64,000 nt of DNA. Source: JAUVXJ01 sp034411995. GTDB taxonomy: Bacteria; Chloroflexota; Anaerolineae; UBA7937; B3-Chlor. Location of the stretch: positions 1-64,000 of the forward strand of contig DAOUME010000028.1 of NCBI GenBank assembly GCA_034411995.1, written 5' to 3'. Below the pieces are notes generated by a model. That model did no database searches, was not told the DNA's origin, and saw nothing but the letters and a program-made list of their open reading frames with translations. Position numbers and translations under genes: made by a program. Below are positions 25,968-33,910 of this stretch, piece by piece (positions within the stretch are counted from its first letter, which is position 1; every line of letters starts with the position of its first letter).

Positions 25968-27875
25968 TCAGGTGGTCGGCTGCTTGCCCCCGTAGCCGAT
26001 GGCCTCCACGGCTTCTTCGATCTCCGGCAGGATGGCCGGGTCGTCGATGGTGGAGGGCACCTTGTAGGTCTCCCCGTCGGCGATGCGGCGCATGGTAGCC
26101 CGCAGGATCTTCCCCGAGCGCGTCTTCGGCAACCGGTCCACGACCACCGCCTTCTTGAAGGAGGCGATGGCGCCCAGTTGCTCCCTCACCATCTGCACCA
26201 GCTCCGCCACCACTTCGTCGGGATCGCGGTTGGCCCCGCTCTTCAGCACCACGAACCCCACCGGCACCTGCCCCTTCAGGCTGTCCTGCACGCCCAGCAC
26301 GGCGCACTCCGCCACGTCCGGGTGCCGGGCCAGGATCTCCTCCATGCCCCCCGTGGACAGGCGGTGCCCCGCCACGTTGATCACGTCGTCCGTGCGGCCC
26401 ATGACCCACACGTACCCGTCCTCGTCCACGTACCCGCCATCCCCGGTGAAGTAATACCCCGGGTAGGGATCGGTGTACGACTCCTTGAACCCCTCGTCGT
26501 TCTGCCACAGGGTTTGCAGGTTGCCGGGCGGCAGGGGCAGCTTCACGGTGATGACCCCCTCGGCGTGAGGCCCCAGGACCTTGCCGGTGCGGATGTCCAG
26601 GATCCTCACGTCGTAGCCGGGCATCGGCAGGGAGGCCGATCCCGCCTTGGGCGGGAAGAACTCCAGGCCGCGGAAGTTGCCCGAGATGGCCCAGCCGGTC
26701 TCCGTCTGCCACCAGTGGTCTATCACCGGTCGATGGAGCAGCTCCGAGGCCCAGTAGTAGGTATCGGGGTCGGTGCGCTCGCCCGCCAGGAACAACGTGT
26801 CGAAGTGGGAGAGATCGTACCCCTTCAAGTATTCCCCGTGAGGGTCCTCCCGCTTGATGGCCCTGAAGGCGGTAGGCGCGGTGAAGAGGGCCTTCACCTT
26901 GTGCTGGTCGATCACGCGCCAGAACGCGCCAGGATCAGGGGTGCCCACGGGCTTCCCCTCGTACATCACCGTCGTCGCCCCCTTCAGCAGAGGGGCGTAC
27001 ACGATGTAAGAGTGGCCCACCACCCAGCCCACGTCCGACGCGGCCCAGAACACGTCTCCCTGATCGATGCCGTAGATGTGCTTCATCGTCCAGTGGAGCG
27101 CCACCGCGTGGCCGCCGTTGTCGCGCACCACGCCCTTGGGCACTCCCGTGGTGCCCGAGGTGTAGAGGATGTACAGGGGATCCGTGGCCTGCACCGGGAC
27201 GCACCCCACCGGCCGGGCCTTCACTTCCAGCTCTGCCCAGTCCAGGTCGCGCGGTGGGACGATCCCGGCCTCGGCCTGCGGCCTCTGCCAGACCACACAC
27301 TTCTCGGGCTCGTGAGCGGCGATCCTGATCGCCTCGTCCAGCAGGGGTTTGTAGGGGATGATCCTCTGCCCCTCGATCCCGCACGACGCCGTCAGGATGA
27401 CCCTGGGCTGGGCGTCGTCGATACGAATGGCCAGCTCCTTCGGCGCGAAGCCCCCGAAGACCACGGAGTGGATGGCGCCGATGCGGGCACAGGCCAACAT
27501 GGCCATGGCCGCCTCGGGGATCATGGGCATGTAGATCACCACCCGATCCCCCTTGGTCACGCCCAGAGAGGTCAGGAAGCCTGCGATCCTCGAGACCCGG
27601 TCCTGGAGCTGCGCATAGGTGTAGGTCCGGACCGTCTGAGTAACCGGGCTATCATAGATGAGGGCGGGCTGTTCTCCTAGCCCGCCCTCTACGTGTCGAT
27701 CCACCGCATTATAGCAGGTGTTAATCTCCCCCCCTATGAACCATAGGGCGAAGGGCGGGTTCGAATTGTCCAGCACCCGGTCCCACTTCTTGTACCAGGT
27801 GATCTCCTCAGCGGCGCGGCCCCAGAAGACCTCAGGGTGTTGCAGAGACTCGTTGAACGCTTCCTCGTACCTCAC
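25968..27875 (-). CDS. prpE: Propionyl/acetyl-CoA synthetase (AMP-forming)
   Basis: The 635-residue enzyme activates a short fatty acid to its CoA ester. It has YILYTSGTTGVPKG (about 257-270), the WWQTETGW motif and the C-terminal RSGKILR with the acylatable lysine (about 589). The N-terminal YEEAFNESLQHPEVFWGRAAEEI and the NTCYNAVDRHVEGG segment place it in the PrpE/ACSS3 branch, so propionate is as likely as acetate. It has its own strong promoter and is divergent from a two-component system. Confidence 0.92.
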   Translation of the reverse strand: MRYEEAFNESLQHPEVFWGRAAEEITWYKKWDRVLDNSNPPFALWFIGGEINTCYNAVDRHVEGGLGEQPALIYDSPVTQTVRTYTYAQLQDRVSRIAGFLTSLGVTKGDRVVIYMPMIPEAAMAMLACARIGAIHSVVFGGFAPKELAIRIDDAQPRVILTASCGIEGQRIIPYKPLLDEAIRIAAHEPEKCVVWQRPQAEAGIVPPRDLDWAELEVKARPVGCVPVQATDPLYILYTSGTTGVPKGVVRDNGGHAVALHWTMKHIYGIDQGDVFWAASDVGWVVGHSYIVYAPLLKGATTVMYEGKPVGTPDPGAFWRVIDQHKVKALFTAPTAFRAIKREDPHGEYLKGYDLSHFDTLFLAGERTDPDTYYWASELLHRPVIDHWWQTETGWAISGNFRGLEFFPPKAGSASLPMPGYDVRILDIRTGKVLGPHAEGVITVKLPLPPGNLQTLWQNDEGFKESYTDPYPGYYFTGDGGYVDEDGYVWVMGRTDDVINVAGHRLSTGGMEEILARHPDVAECAVLGVQDSLKGQVPVGFVVLKSGANRDPDEVVAELVQMVREQLGAIASFKKAVVVDRLPKTRSGKILRATMRRIADGETYKVPSTIDDPAILPEIEEAVEAIGYGGKQPTT

Positions 27876-27945
27876 AGGCTTCTCCCATAGCTAGGACAGG
27901 CTCCCGCTAACCAACGGTGCAAGGGCTCCCAAGAAAACAAAAGAA

Positions 27946-27974
27946 AGTATACAGCCAACCGTGCTGGCTGTCAA
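27946..27974 (-). promoter_or_regulatory. Promoter and possible operator of prpE
   Basis: TTGACA and TATACT are separated by exactly 17 bases on the minus strand. The spacer is spanned by an inverted repeat, ACAGCCA...TGGCTGT (27951-27971), that touches both boxes and could be a repressor site. Confidence 0.75.
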
Positions 27975-28013
27975 CGCGCGGTCCCTCACCGGTGAACCCT
28001 GCCAGGCAAAGGC

Positions 28014-28042
28014 TTGATTTCCGCCGCGGAGTCTGGTATAGT
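28014..28042 (+). promoter_or_regulatory. Promoter of the response regulator gene
   Basis: TTGATT and TATAGT are separated by 17 bases; transcription would begin near 28049, about 100 bases before the GTG start of the response regulator. It is divergent from the prpE promoter. Confidence 0.6.
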
Positions 28043-28147
28043 CCAGGCCAAACCAGCCTTCTGTGATGCGCACCGTGGTCTCTGGCCCGAACAGCAGCGC
28101 TCCTCTCGCGGGGGTCTCTTTGGCAAGCTGACAAAGGAGATCGAGTC

Positions 28148-28813
28148 GTGGAGAACATCACCATTCTACTCGCCGACGATCACGTACTGCTGCGACAGGG
28201 CACGCGCGAACTGCTGGAGCGCGAGGACGACATGGTCGTCGTGGGTGAGGCTGGCGATGGTGAAGAAGCGGTGCGCCTCACCGCCGAACTCCACCCCAGC
28301 GTGATCATCATGGACATCGCCATGCCCAAAATGAACGGCATCGAGGCCACCAGGAGGATCAAGGAGATCTTCCCCGACAGCGCCGTGCTCATCCTCAGCG
28401 CCTACGACGACGATCAGTACGTGTTCGCCATCTTGGAGGCCGGTGCCGCGGGCTACCTCTTGAAAGACGTACCCTCCGACGAACTCGTGGAGGCCATCCG
28501 GGCGGTGCACGCCGGTGAGTCGATACTGCACCCCACCATCGCGCGCAAGGTCGTCAACCGCTTTGCCTCCCCCCAAGGGCTCGGCCCCGCGGCGGTCGAA
28601 TCGGATCAGCTCAGCGACCGGGAGATGGAGGTGCTCAAGCTCGCGGCGCAGGGCATGACCAACATGGAAATCGCCAAAGAGCTCGATCTGAGCGTGCGCA
28701 CCATCCAGGGTCATCTGAGCAACATCTTCAGCAAGATGCAGGTCGGCTCTCGCACCGAGGCGGTGATACAGGGGCTGCAACGCGGTTGGTTCACCCTGGA
28801 GGACATCCAGTGA
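28148..28813 (+). CDS. NarL/FixJ-family response regulator
   Basis: The 221-residue protein has a receiver domain with the acidic pair Asp10-Asp11, the phospho-acceptor Asp56 (IIMDIAMPKM) and the conserved Lys in YLLKD. It ends in a LuxR-type helix-turn-helix (about 155-212) containing LSDREMEVLKLAAQGMTNMEIAKEL. Start is GTG behind AAGGAGATCG. It pairs with the histidine kinase 69 bases downstream. Its targets may include the divergent prpE. Confidence 0.93.
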   Translation: MENITILLADDHVLLRQGTRELLEREDDMVVVGEAGDGEEAVRLTAELHPSVIIMDIAMPKMNGIEATRRIKEIFPDSAVLILSAYDDDQYVFAILEAGAAGYLLKDVPSDELVEAIRAVHAGESILHPTIARKVVNRFASPQGLGPAAVESDQLSDREMEVLKLAAQGMTNMEIAKELDLSVRTIQGHLSNIFSKMQVGSRTEAVIQGLQRGWFTLEDIQ

Positions 28814-28882
28814 CCTCCCTCCTGCCGCCATCCCTCCCTGGCAGCCTCCACGAGAGACCCTGACCCCTCGAGGAGCCGGGCC

Positions 28883-30850
28883 ATGGTACCCACTTCCACG
28901 GAATCGGTGGGCAGAATCCAGAGGATCATCTTCAGCCCCAGCCTCTGGCTGATCATCGCCATGCTGGCCAGCGGCGTGCTGCTCCACTACAGCGCGCAGC
29001 TCCGCTCGCTACCCGTTCCTATACACGGCGAGGTCAACCTCAGTCGTCATTCCACGGAACGAGTCCTGCTCATCCTGCCCATAGGCTACGCAGCCTTCGC
29101 CCTGGGCCCCACGGCCGGCCTGGCCGTGCTGGTGGTGGCCTTCTTCATCATGCTCCCGCGTGTCCTCCTGCTCAGTCCCCAACCAGCCGACGCTTTCCTG
29201 GAGACCATCGCCGTCACCCTGGTGGGTGGCCTCACCATCTGGCTGGCCTGGATCAAACGGAGCCAGGAGATCCTCCGCGAGAAGGCCACGGTCCGCTTGC
29301 AGGCCCTCAACGCCGTGGCCGCGGTCCTCACCGGATCCCTGGAGCTCAAGCGGATGCTCGGTGAAGCTCTGGACACCGTCCTGGAGGTCACGGGGTTCGA
29401 GGCCGGCGTGATTTTCATCCTCGACGACAGACACGACGATCTCATCCTCGCCGCCCATCGCGGCTTGCCGCCCGGCCTGACGCAGGTCGACACCGGCCTC
29501 AAGCTCGCCAGGGCGCTGGTCACCGATCCCGCCTTGCGCAGCCAGATCTCCCTGCCTCTCAAGTCCAAGGGCCGGCCCCTGGGGGCCATCGTCGTCGGCA
29601 ACAGTCGTGAGCACCATTTTGTGACCGAGGAGGTGGAGTTGCTCACGGCCATCGCCTCCGAGATCGGGGTCGCCGCGGAGAATGCCAGGCTGCTCCGCAA
29701 CGTGACCAGGCAACTGGATCGAGAAAGGCGCCTGGGCGAGGTCGCCGAAGGGATCACCTCGGAGATCGAGCTCGGTAAGGTCCTCTCCAAAGTGGTGCAG
29801 ATCTCCGAGAAACTGGTGGATGCCGACGCAGGAGTCATCGCCCTTCTGGACGAGGCAACGGGCGTGATCAGCTATCCCTATCTGCACAACCTGCCAGCGG
29901 GACTGATGAAAGTAACCGTGGCCAAAGGAAAGGGACTGGCCGGGCAGGTGATAGCGACAGGCTCCCCCGCCGTCATCAATGACTATCCCGCCTATCCAGG
30001 ACGGATCGATCCCTTCGTACAGGGCGGAATCAAGAGCGTGCTCGCGGTCCCCATCGCGACCTCAGGCAGAGTGTTTGGGGTTCTGGGGATAGTGACTCTC
30101 ACCGACAAGAGGGACTTCTCCGACCGCGACGCGTCCGTCCTCTCCGCCGTGGCGCGCCAGGCGGCCGTCGCCATAGAGAATGCGAGGCTCTACGAAACGA
30201 TGCGCTCGTACACCAGACAGATCCTCACCGCTCAGGAAGAAGAGCGCAAGCGGATCGCTCGTGAGCTCCACGACGACACAGCCCAGGGGTTGGTGGCCCT
30301 CTCACGCCAGTTGGACGCACTGCTCAGCGCCACCGGGGAAGACCCCGCGCGCGTCCAACAACGACTGCGCGACCTTCGTCAACTCACCGCACAGATCTCC
30401 CAGGATGTGCGCCGCTTCAGCCAGGACCTGCGACCATCGACGATCGATGACCTCGGCCTGCTACCGACACTGGAAGCACTGACCACCAGGATGTCGCAGG
30501 ACAACCACGTGGAAGCCCACCTGGAGGTCAAGGGGGAACGCCGGCGCCTCTCCCCAGAGGTGGAGCTGGTCCTCTTCCGCATCGCCCAGGAGGCCCTCAC
30601 CAACGTCAGAAAACACTCCGGGGCCACGAGAGTGTCTACCACAGTGGAGTTTGGAGACAGCGTGGTCCGCGTCACCGTGGCCGACAACGGTCGCGGCTTC
30701 ACGGTGCCCGAGAGGACCGGTGACCTCGTCGAAACCGGCAAGCTGGGACTCACAGGGATGTTCGAACGAGCACACCTGGCCGGTGGAACAGTCTCGGTGC
30801 ACTCCCAGCCCGGCCAGGGAACAACCGTCGTCGCCGAGATCCCGGCCTAG
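28883..30850 (+). CDS. GAF-domain sensor histidine kinase (NarX/DegS type)
   Basis: The 655-residue membrane sensor has three hydrophobic segments in the first 125 residues, two GAF domains (about 150-265 and 285-430), a HisKA_3 dimerisation domain with the phospho-acceptor His463 in ARELHDDTAQG, and a HATPase_c domain with VADNGRGF near residue 600. The GAF domains lack heme-binding CXXCH or obvious Fe-S cysteines, so the signal is unknown. It is the partner of the NarL-type regulator upstream. Confidence 0.92.
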   Translation: MVPTSTESVGRIQRIIFSPSLWLIIAMLASGVLLHYSAQLRSLPVPIHGEVNLSRHSTERVLLILPIGYAAFALGPTAGLAVLVVAFFIMLPRVLLLSPQPADAFLETIAVTLVGGLTIWLAWIKRSQEILREKATVRLQALNAVAAVLTGSLELKRMLGEALDTVLEVTGFEAGVIFILDDRHDDLILAAHRGLPPGLTQVDTGLKLARALVTDPALRSQISLPLKSKGRPLGAIVVGNSREHHFVTEEVELLTAIASEIGVAAENARLLRNVTRQLDRERRLGEVAEGITSEIELGKVLSKVVQISEKLVDADAGVIALLDEATGVISYPYLHNLPAGLMKVTVAKGKGLAGQVIATGSPAVINDYPAYPGRIDPFVQGGIKSVLAVPIATSGRVFGVLGIVTLTDKRDFSDRDASVLSAVARQAAVAIENARLYETMRSYTRQILTAQEEERKRIARELHDDTAQGLVALSRQLDALLSATGEDPARVQQRLRDLRQLTAQISQDVRRFSQDLRPSTIDDLGLLPTLEALTTRMSQDNHVEAHLEVKGERRRLSPEVELVLFRIAQEALTNVRKHSGATRVSTTVEFGDSVVRVTVADNGRGFTVPERTGDLVETGKLGLTGMFERAHLAGGTVSVHSQPGQGTTVVAEIPA

Positions 30851-30870
30851 TTGGACGGGAGAGAAGCAGC

Positions 30871-31155
30871 ATGGATGTGGAGACCGCCATAGAGAAAGAG
30901 ATCGAACCGTTGCTGGCCCGCGACTTCGGGACCAGCTTCTCCAAGTGCCTGCTGACCATGGCCACCCTGGCCTACGTCACTTCCGCCGGCGGAAAGACCC
31001 AGCGGTACCGGGCCTTCGTGGACTCCATCTGCTCCGGCGAACGGGTCCTCCAGGAGTGGGGCCACGAGCGAGCGGCAAGCCAGGCCAGGGAGTGGAAGGA
31101 CCTCGTCCCCCTGGAGCCTGAGCCGGTAGTCGTCCTCACCTCCTCGTCCTCTTGA
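30871..31155 (+). CDS. Small protein of unknown function
   Basis: I do not recognise this 94-residue soluble protein. It has two cysteines (KCLLTMATLAY and DSICSGE) and a largely helical pattern, and it starts with an ATG behind GGGAGAGAAGC, 20 bases after the kinase stop, so it is probably cotranscribed with the two-component genes. It is convergent with the hydrogenase hypC. Its composition and codon use look coding. Confidence 0.6.
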   Translation: MDVETAIEKEIEPLLARDFGTSFSKCLLTMATLAYVTSAGGKTQRYRAFVDSICSGERVLQEWGHERAASQAREWKDLVPLEPEPVVVLTSSSS

Positions 31156-31216
31156 GACCCTCCAACCTGGCCGGCCAGCAGAAGTTGGGGCGTACCGTCT
31201 CCGGGCTCAGCACCCC

Positions 31217-31501
31217 TCACTGACCCGCGTCCGGTTCCCCGCGCGCCGGCAAGTCGCTGGTCGAATCGAATAGTTCATCCACGGAGTAGGACTCTGCTAA
31301 CCGCCTCAGAAGACTCAGACTGTCCTGTGCCTCCTCCTCATCCACCACGCTGATGGCGTAGCCAGCATGGACGTAGACGTAGTCTCCGACTTCCGCCTCA
31401 GGAGTCAGCCACAGACCGATGGTGCGGACAACTCCGCCGACTTCCGCCTCTGCCTCGTGGTCAAAGACGGCGGTAATGCGCGCCGGTACCGCTAAGCACA
31501 T
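31217..31501 (-). CDS. hypC: HypC-family hydrogenase maturation chaperone
   Basis: The 94-residue protein begins MCLAVPARI, with the Cys2 that HypC uses to carry the Fe(CN)2CO unit and to bind the hydrogenase large-subunit precursor. The GDYVYVHAGYAIS segment near 39-51 is the family core. GGGAGAGGGGC precedes the ATG. It is the last gene of the hydrogenase cluster, 239 bases after the cytochrome b gene; that gap holds no recognisable gene. Confidence 0.93.
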   Translation of the reverse strand: MCLAVPARITAVFDHEAEAEVGGVVRTIGLWLTPEAEVGDYVYVHAGYAISVVDEEEAQDSLSLLRRLAESYSVDELFDSTSDLPARGEPDAGQ

Positions 31502-31740
31502 CTCTTGCCCCTCTCCCCCGTCTCCACCGGGGCCCTCCGCTCGGGGGATCTCCTACTTCGTCCCCGCGTATGCTCTGCCCATAGGCGCCTCGACGACCCC
31601 CCCGCCGACTCACTCGGAGTCGCCTCCACAGACGCCACACCGTCCCAGAACACGAGTTTCATGAGGCCAGTGACGGGCACGGTTCCCGGCCAGCGACCCC
31701 GGGCGTCGACAACACACCCACTCGTTGGCCACTGGTCTGG

Positions 31741-32487
31741 CTACTTCCTATCCGGGCCCCGTTCGGCTTTCCGGACCTCGTAGATCTCCTCGGCTCGCTC
31801 CTTCCCATAGTACCACAGGGCATGGTGCTCCTGAGCGTAAGCTGCTGAGGTGACACCGAAGCGCATGCTCACCAGCCCAGCCCACATCAGAGGGTGCACC
31901 ACCGCCAGGTAGAAATGAACGATGAACATGGACACGGTGACGATCATAGCGACGTCGTGCAGGATCACCACTGCCTGCAAGACTCCGACCGGCACGAAGC
32001 CCTTGCCAAACCACATGAGCAGGCCCGTGATGGCGAAGACGACGCTGCCCAGGATGATGACCACCGCATTCAACTTCTCGCCAGTGTTGAACCTGTCCTG
32101 AGGAGCCATGGCCTCGTGTTGGCCGAACATGTAGTAAGGTATCATGCCCTTGACCCACTCGAGGTCGTAGCGACTCACTTTGAACACCGACTTCAAACTC
32201 ATCCAGGCCCTTCTCGGCTCCAGTATGACGTAGATGAGCGGAAGCGCACCGTAGGCGATGGCGGCAGCGCGGTGGAGCAGACGGGTGAACTCTCCGCTGG
32301 CGCCTTGCGCCAGGGGGCCCAGGAAGGGGAAGAACAGCACCATACCTGTTGCCGCCAGGGCAAGAAAGGTCACCGTATGCCCCCAATGGAAAAGCCGTTC
32401 CATAGCCGAGTACTTGGGAATCCACCTGATCCTGATGGCTCCGGCCTCGTCCATCTCCTGCACACCACGGACCCTGTTGCCTATCAT
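31741..32487 (-). CDS. Cytochrome b membrane subunit of hydrogenase (gamma)
   Basis: The 248-residue membrane protein resembles the cytochrome b561/formate dehydrogenase gamma family. It has about four transmembrane helices with heme-ligand candidates His in MERLFHWGH, LLHRAAAIAYG, ILHDVAM and FIVHFYLAVVHPLMW. It would pass electrons from the Fe-S subunit to quinone. The frame extends upstream to 32637, but the ATG at 32487 overlaps the stop of the Fe-S subunit by four bases and is the natural start. Confidence 0.88.
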   Translation of the reverse strand: MIGNRVRGVQEMDEAGAIRIRWIPKYSAMERLFHWGHTVTFLALAATGMVLFFPFLGPLAQGASGEFTRLLHRAAAIAYGALPLIYVILEPRRAWMSLKSVFKVSRYDLEWVKGMIPYYMFGQHEAMAPQDRFNTGEKLNAVVIILGSVVFAITGLLMWFGKGFVPVGVLQAVVILHDVAMIVTVSMFIVHFYLAVVHPLMWAGLVSMRFGVTSAAYAQEHHALWYYGKERAEEIYEVRKAERGPDRK

Positions 32488-33401
32488 TCGACTTCCTCCA
32501 TTCTGATATTGCGGCGCGCGATGAAGTAGAAGGCGAGCATGCCGAGACCGACGGCGCCAAAGGCTAGCGTGCCCAGGGGCTGTATGACGTGCTGCCAGGC
32601 ACGGGCCACGGCCGGTGTCGAGGGACTCACAGGCCAACCGTACTCGCCGGGTTCGCCAAACATGATGCTCAGCCGTCCCAGGCCTCCGGCTTCGTGCTCT
32701 CCGTAGAGCCGTACCGATTCAAGACCCTGACTCTTCAACAACTCAACCCTTGCTTTCGCCGTCTCCAGCAACTCCGCTCGTGAGCCCCACACCAGGGCGC
32801 CCACCGGACAGCTCTCTGCACAGAATGGCCCCCCGATCCCGCTGAAGACGCGGTCCTGGCAGAAGGTGCATTTGGCTGCCTTCGCCTCTCCCGAGAGCAC
32901 GCTCTTCGTCTTCAGAGCAGGAACGCCATACGGGCAGAACTCCGTACAGTAGCCGCAGCCGATGCACTTCGACGCGTCATAGGCGGTGAACCCCCGCTCG
33001 TCTTTGTACAGAGCACCTGAGGGACAGACCGTCACGCAGGCCGCATCGGCACAGTGCATGCACTGGTAGTTCATGAAGTGCCAGTCCGTGTCGCTGCGCT
33101 TGTTGAGCTTGATGAGAGTCCACGTATCAGCGGACAAACCACGAGGTGTGTCATACAGCTTCTGGCCGCTGGCCGCCTCCACTGGCAAGGTTTCCGCGAC
33201 CTCCGTGTCCTGCGGCAGGCTGTTCCAGCGTTTGCACGCCATCTGACAAGCCCGGCAACCGATGCACTTGGACGAATCGTAGAGTATGGCCAGCCGCTCC
33301 TGAGGTCCTGGCTGGACTTGTGGCCTGGTCCACGGCAGGAAGGCCCCACTCGCGAGGGCGGCCCCCGAGAGCCTCAGAAAGCCCCTGCGATTCACTTCCA
33401 T
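32484..33401 (-). CDS. Tat-exported Fe-S electron-transfer subunit (HybA/FdhB type)
   Basis: The 305-residue protein has a twin-arginine signal (NRRGFLRLSG), four [4Fe-4S] motifs (CIGCRACQMACK, CMHCADAACVTVCP, CIGCGYCTEFCP and the CTFCQDRV...CAESCP pair) and a C-terminal membrane helix (about 272-295). It would sit on the outer face of the membrane between hydrogenase and cytochrome b. It overlaps the protease gene by 10 bases and the cytochrome b gene by four. Confidence 0.9.
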   Translation of the reverse strand: MEVNRRGFLRLSGAALASGAFLPWTRPQVQPGPQERLAILYDSSKCIGCRACQMACKRWNSLPQDTEVAETLPVEAASGQKLYDTPRGLSADTWTLIKLNKRSDTDWHFMNYQCMHCADAACVTVCPSGALYKDERGFTAYDASKCIGCGYCTEFCPYGVPALKTKSVLSGEAKAAKCTFCQDRVFSGIGGPFCAESCPVGALVWGSRAELLETAKARVELLKSQGLESVRLYGEHEAGGLGRLSIMFGEPGEYGWPVSPSTPAVARAWQHVIQPLGTLAFGAVGLGMLAFYFIARRNIRMEEVE

Positions 33402-33907
33402 CGATCATCACCTTCCTTGTCTGGTAGCAGTTTCCTGGTCCACTCGATCCCCCACCGACTCAGTTGGGACAATGCGGCGTCCACCAAAGAGGCGAGTTGA
33501 GCCGCCACCGGAGGGGACAGCTCCAGGCCGGTGTCGACCACGCCTGGCTGCACGCCCACCAGCACCAGCTCTCCTGGATAGCAGCCACGCAGACGAGCAG
33601 CGGCCAGCAGATCAGCGAGCCCCATCTGATGGGGTGAGATCTTGACGCTCAGACACGCTGGGACTTCCTCCCCCTCCAGGCGAACGATCATACCCGCCTC
33701 GCCATCCACGTGCACGGCGTCGATGACCAACAAGCGGTCTGTCTCTTCCACGTAGGGCAGCAGGCTCAAACCCAGAGTCCCACCGTCGAGCAACTGCACC
33801 TCGGGTGGGAACTCGTACCGTTCCGCCAGCAGCTTCACGGCCCGCACGCCGATCCCCTCGTCGCGCATCAAGATGTTCCCCAAACCGAGCACCAGGGTGA
33901 TGGGCAC
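33392..33907 (-). CDS. Hydrogenase maturation endopeptidase (HyaD/HybD type)
   Basis: The 171-residue protease removes the C-terminal tail of the large subunit after nickel insertion. The nickel-binding acid is in GNILMRDEGIG (Glu/Asp at 16-17), a second acid in LLVIDAVHVDGE (about Asp63), and His in KISPHQMGLADLL (about His93). It starts 3 bases after the large-subunit stop. The large subunit indeed carries a removable tail. Confidence 0.92.
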   Translation of the reverse strand: MPITLVLGLGNILMRDEGIGVRAVKLLAERYEFPPEVQLLDGGTLGLSLLPYVEETDRLLVIDAVHVDGEAGMIVRLEGEEVPACLSVKISPHQMGLADLLAAARLRGCYPGELVLVGVQPGVVDTGLELSPPVAAQLASLVDAALSQLSRWGIEWTRKLLPDKEGDDRWK

Positions 33908-33910
33908 GTC

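Noticed and set aside
27740..27770. tRNA-like GGTTCGAATT sequence
   Set aside because: It lies inside prpE and no acceptor or anticodon stem can be formed around it.
31492..31680. 62-codon frame overlapping the hypC start
   Set aside because: Only the first 15 residues look protein-like; the remainder is arginine/serine-rich and the hypC start signals are better.
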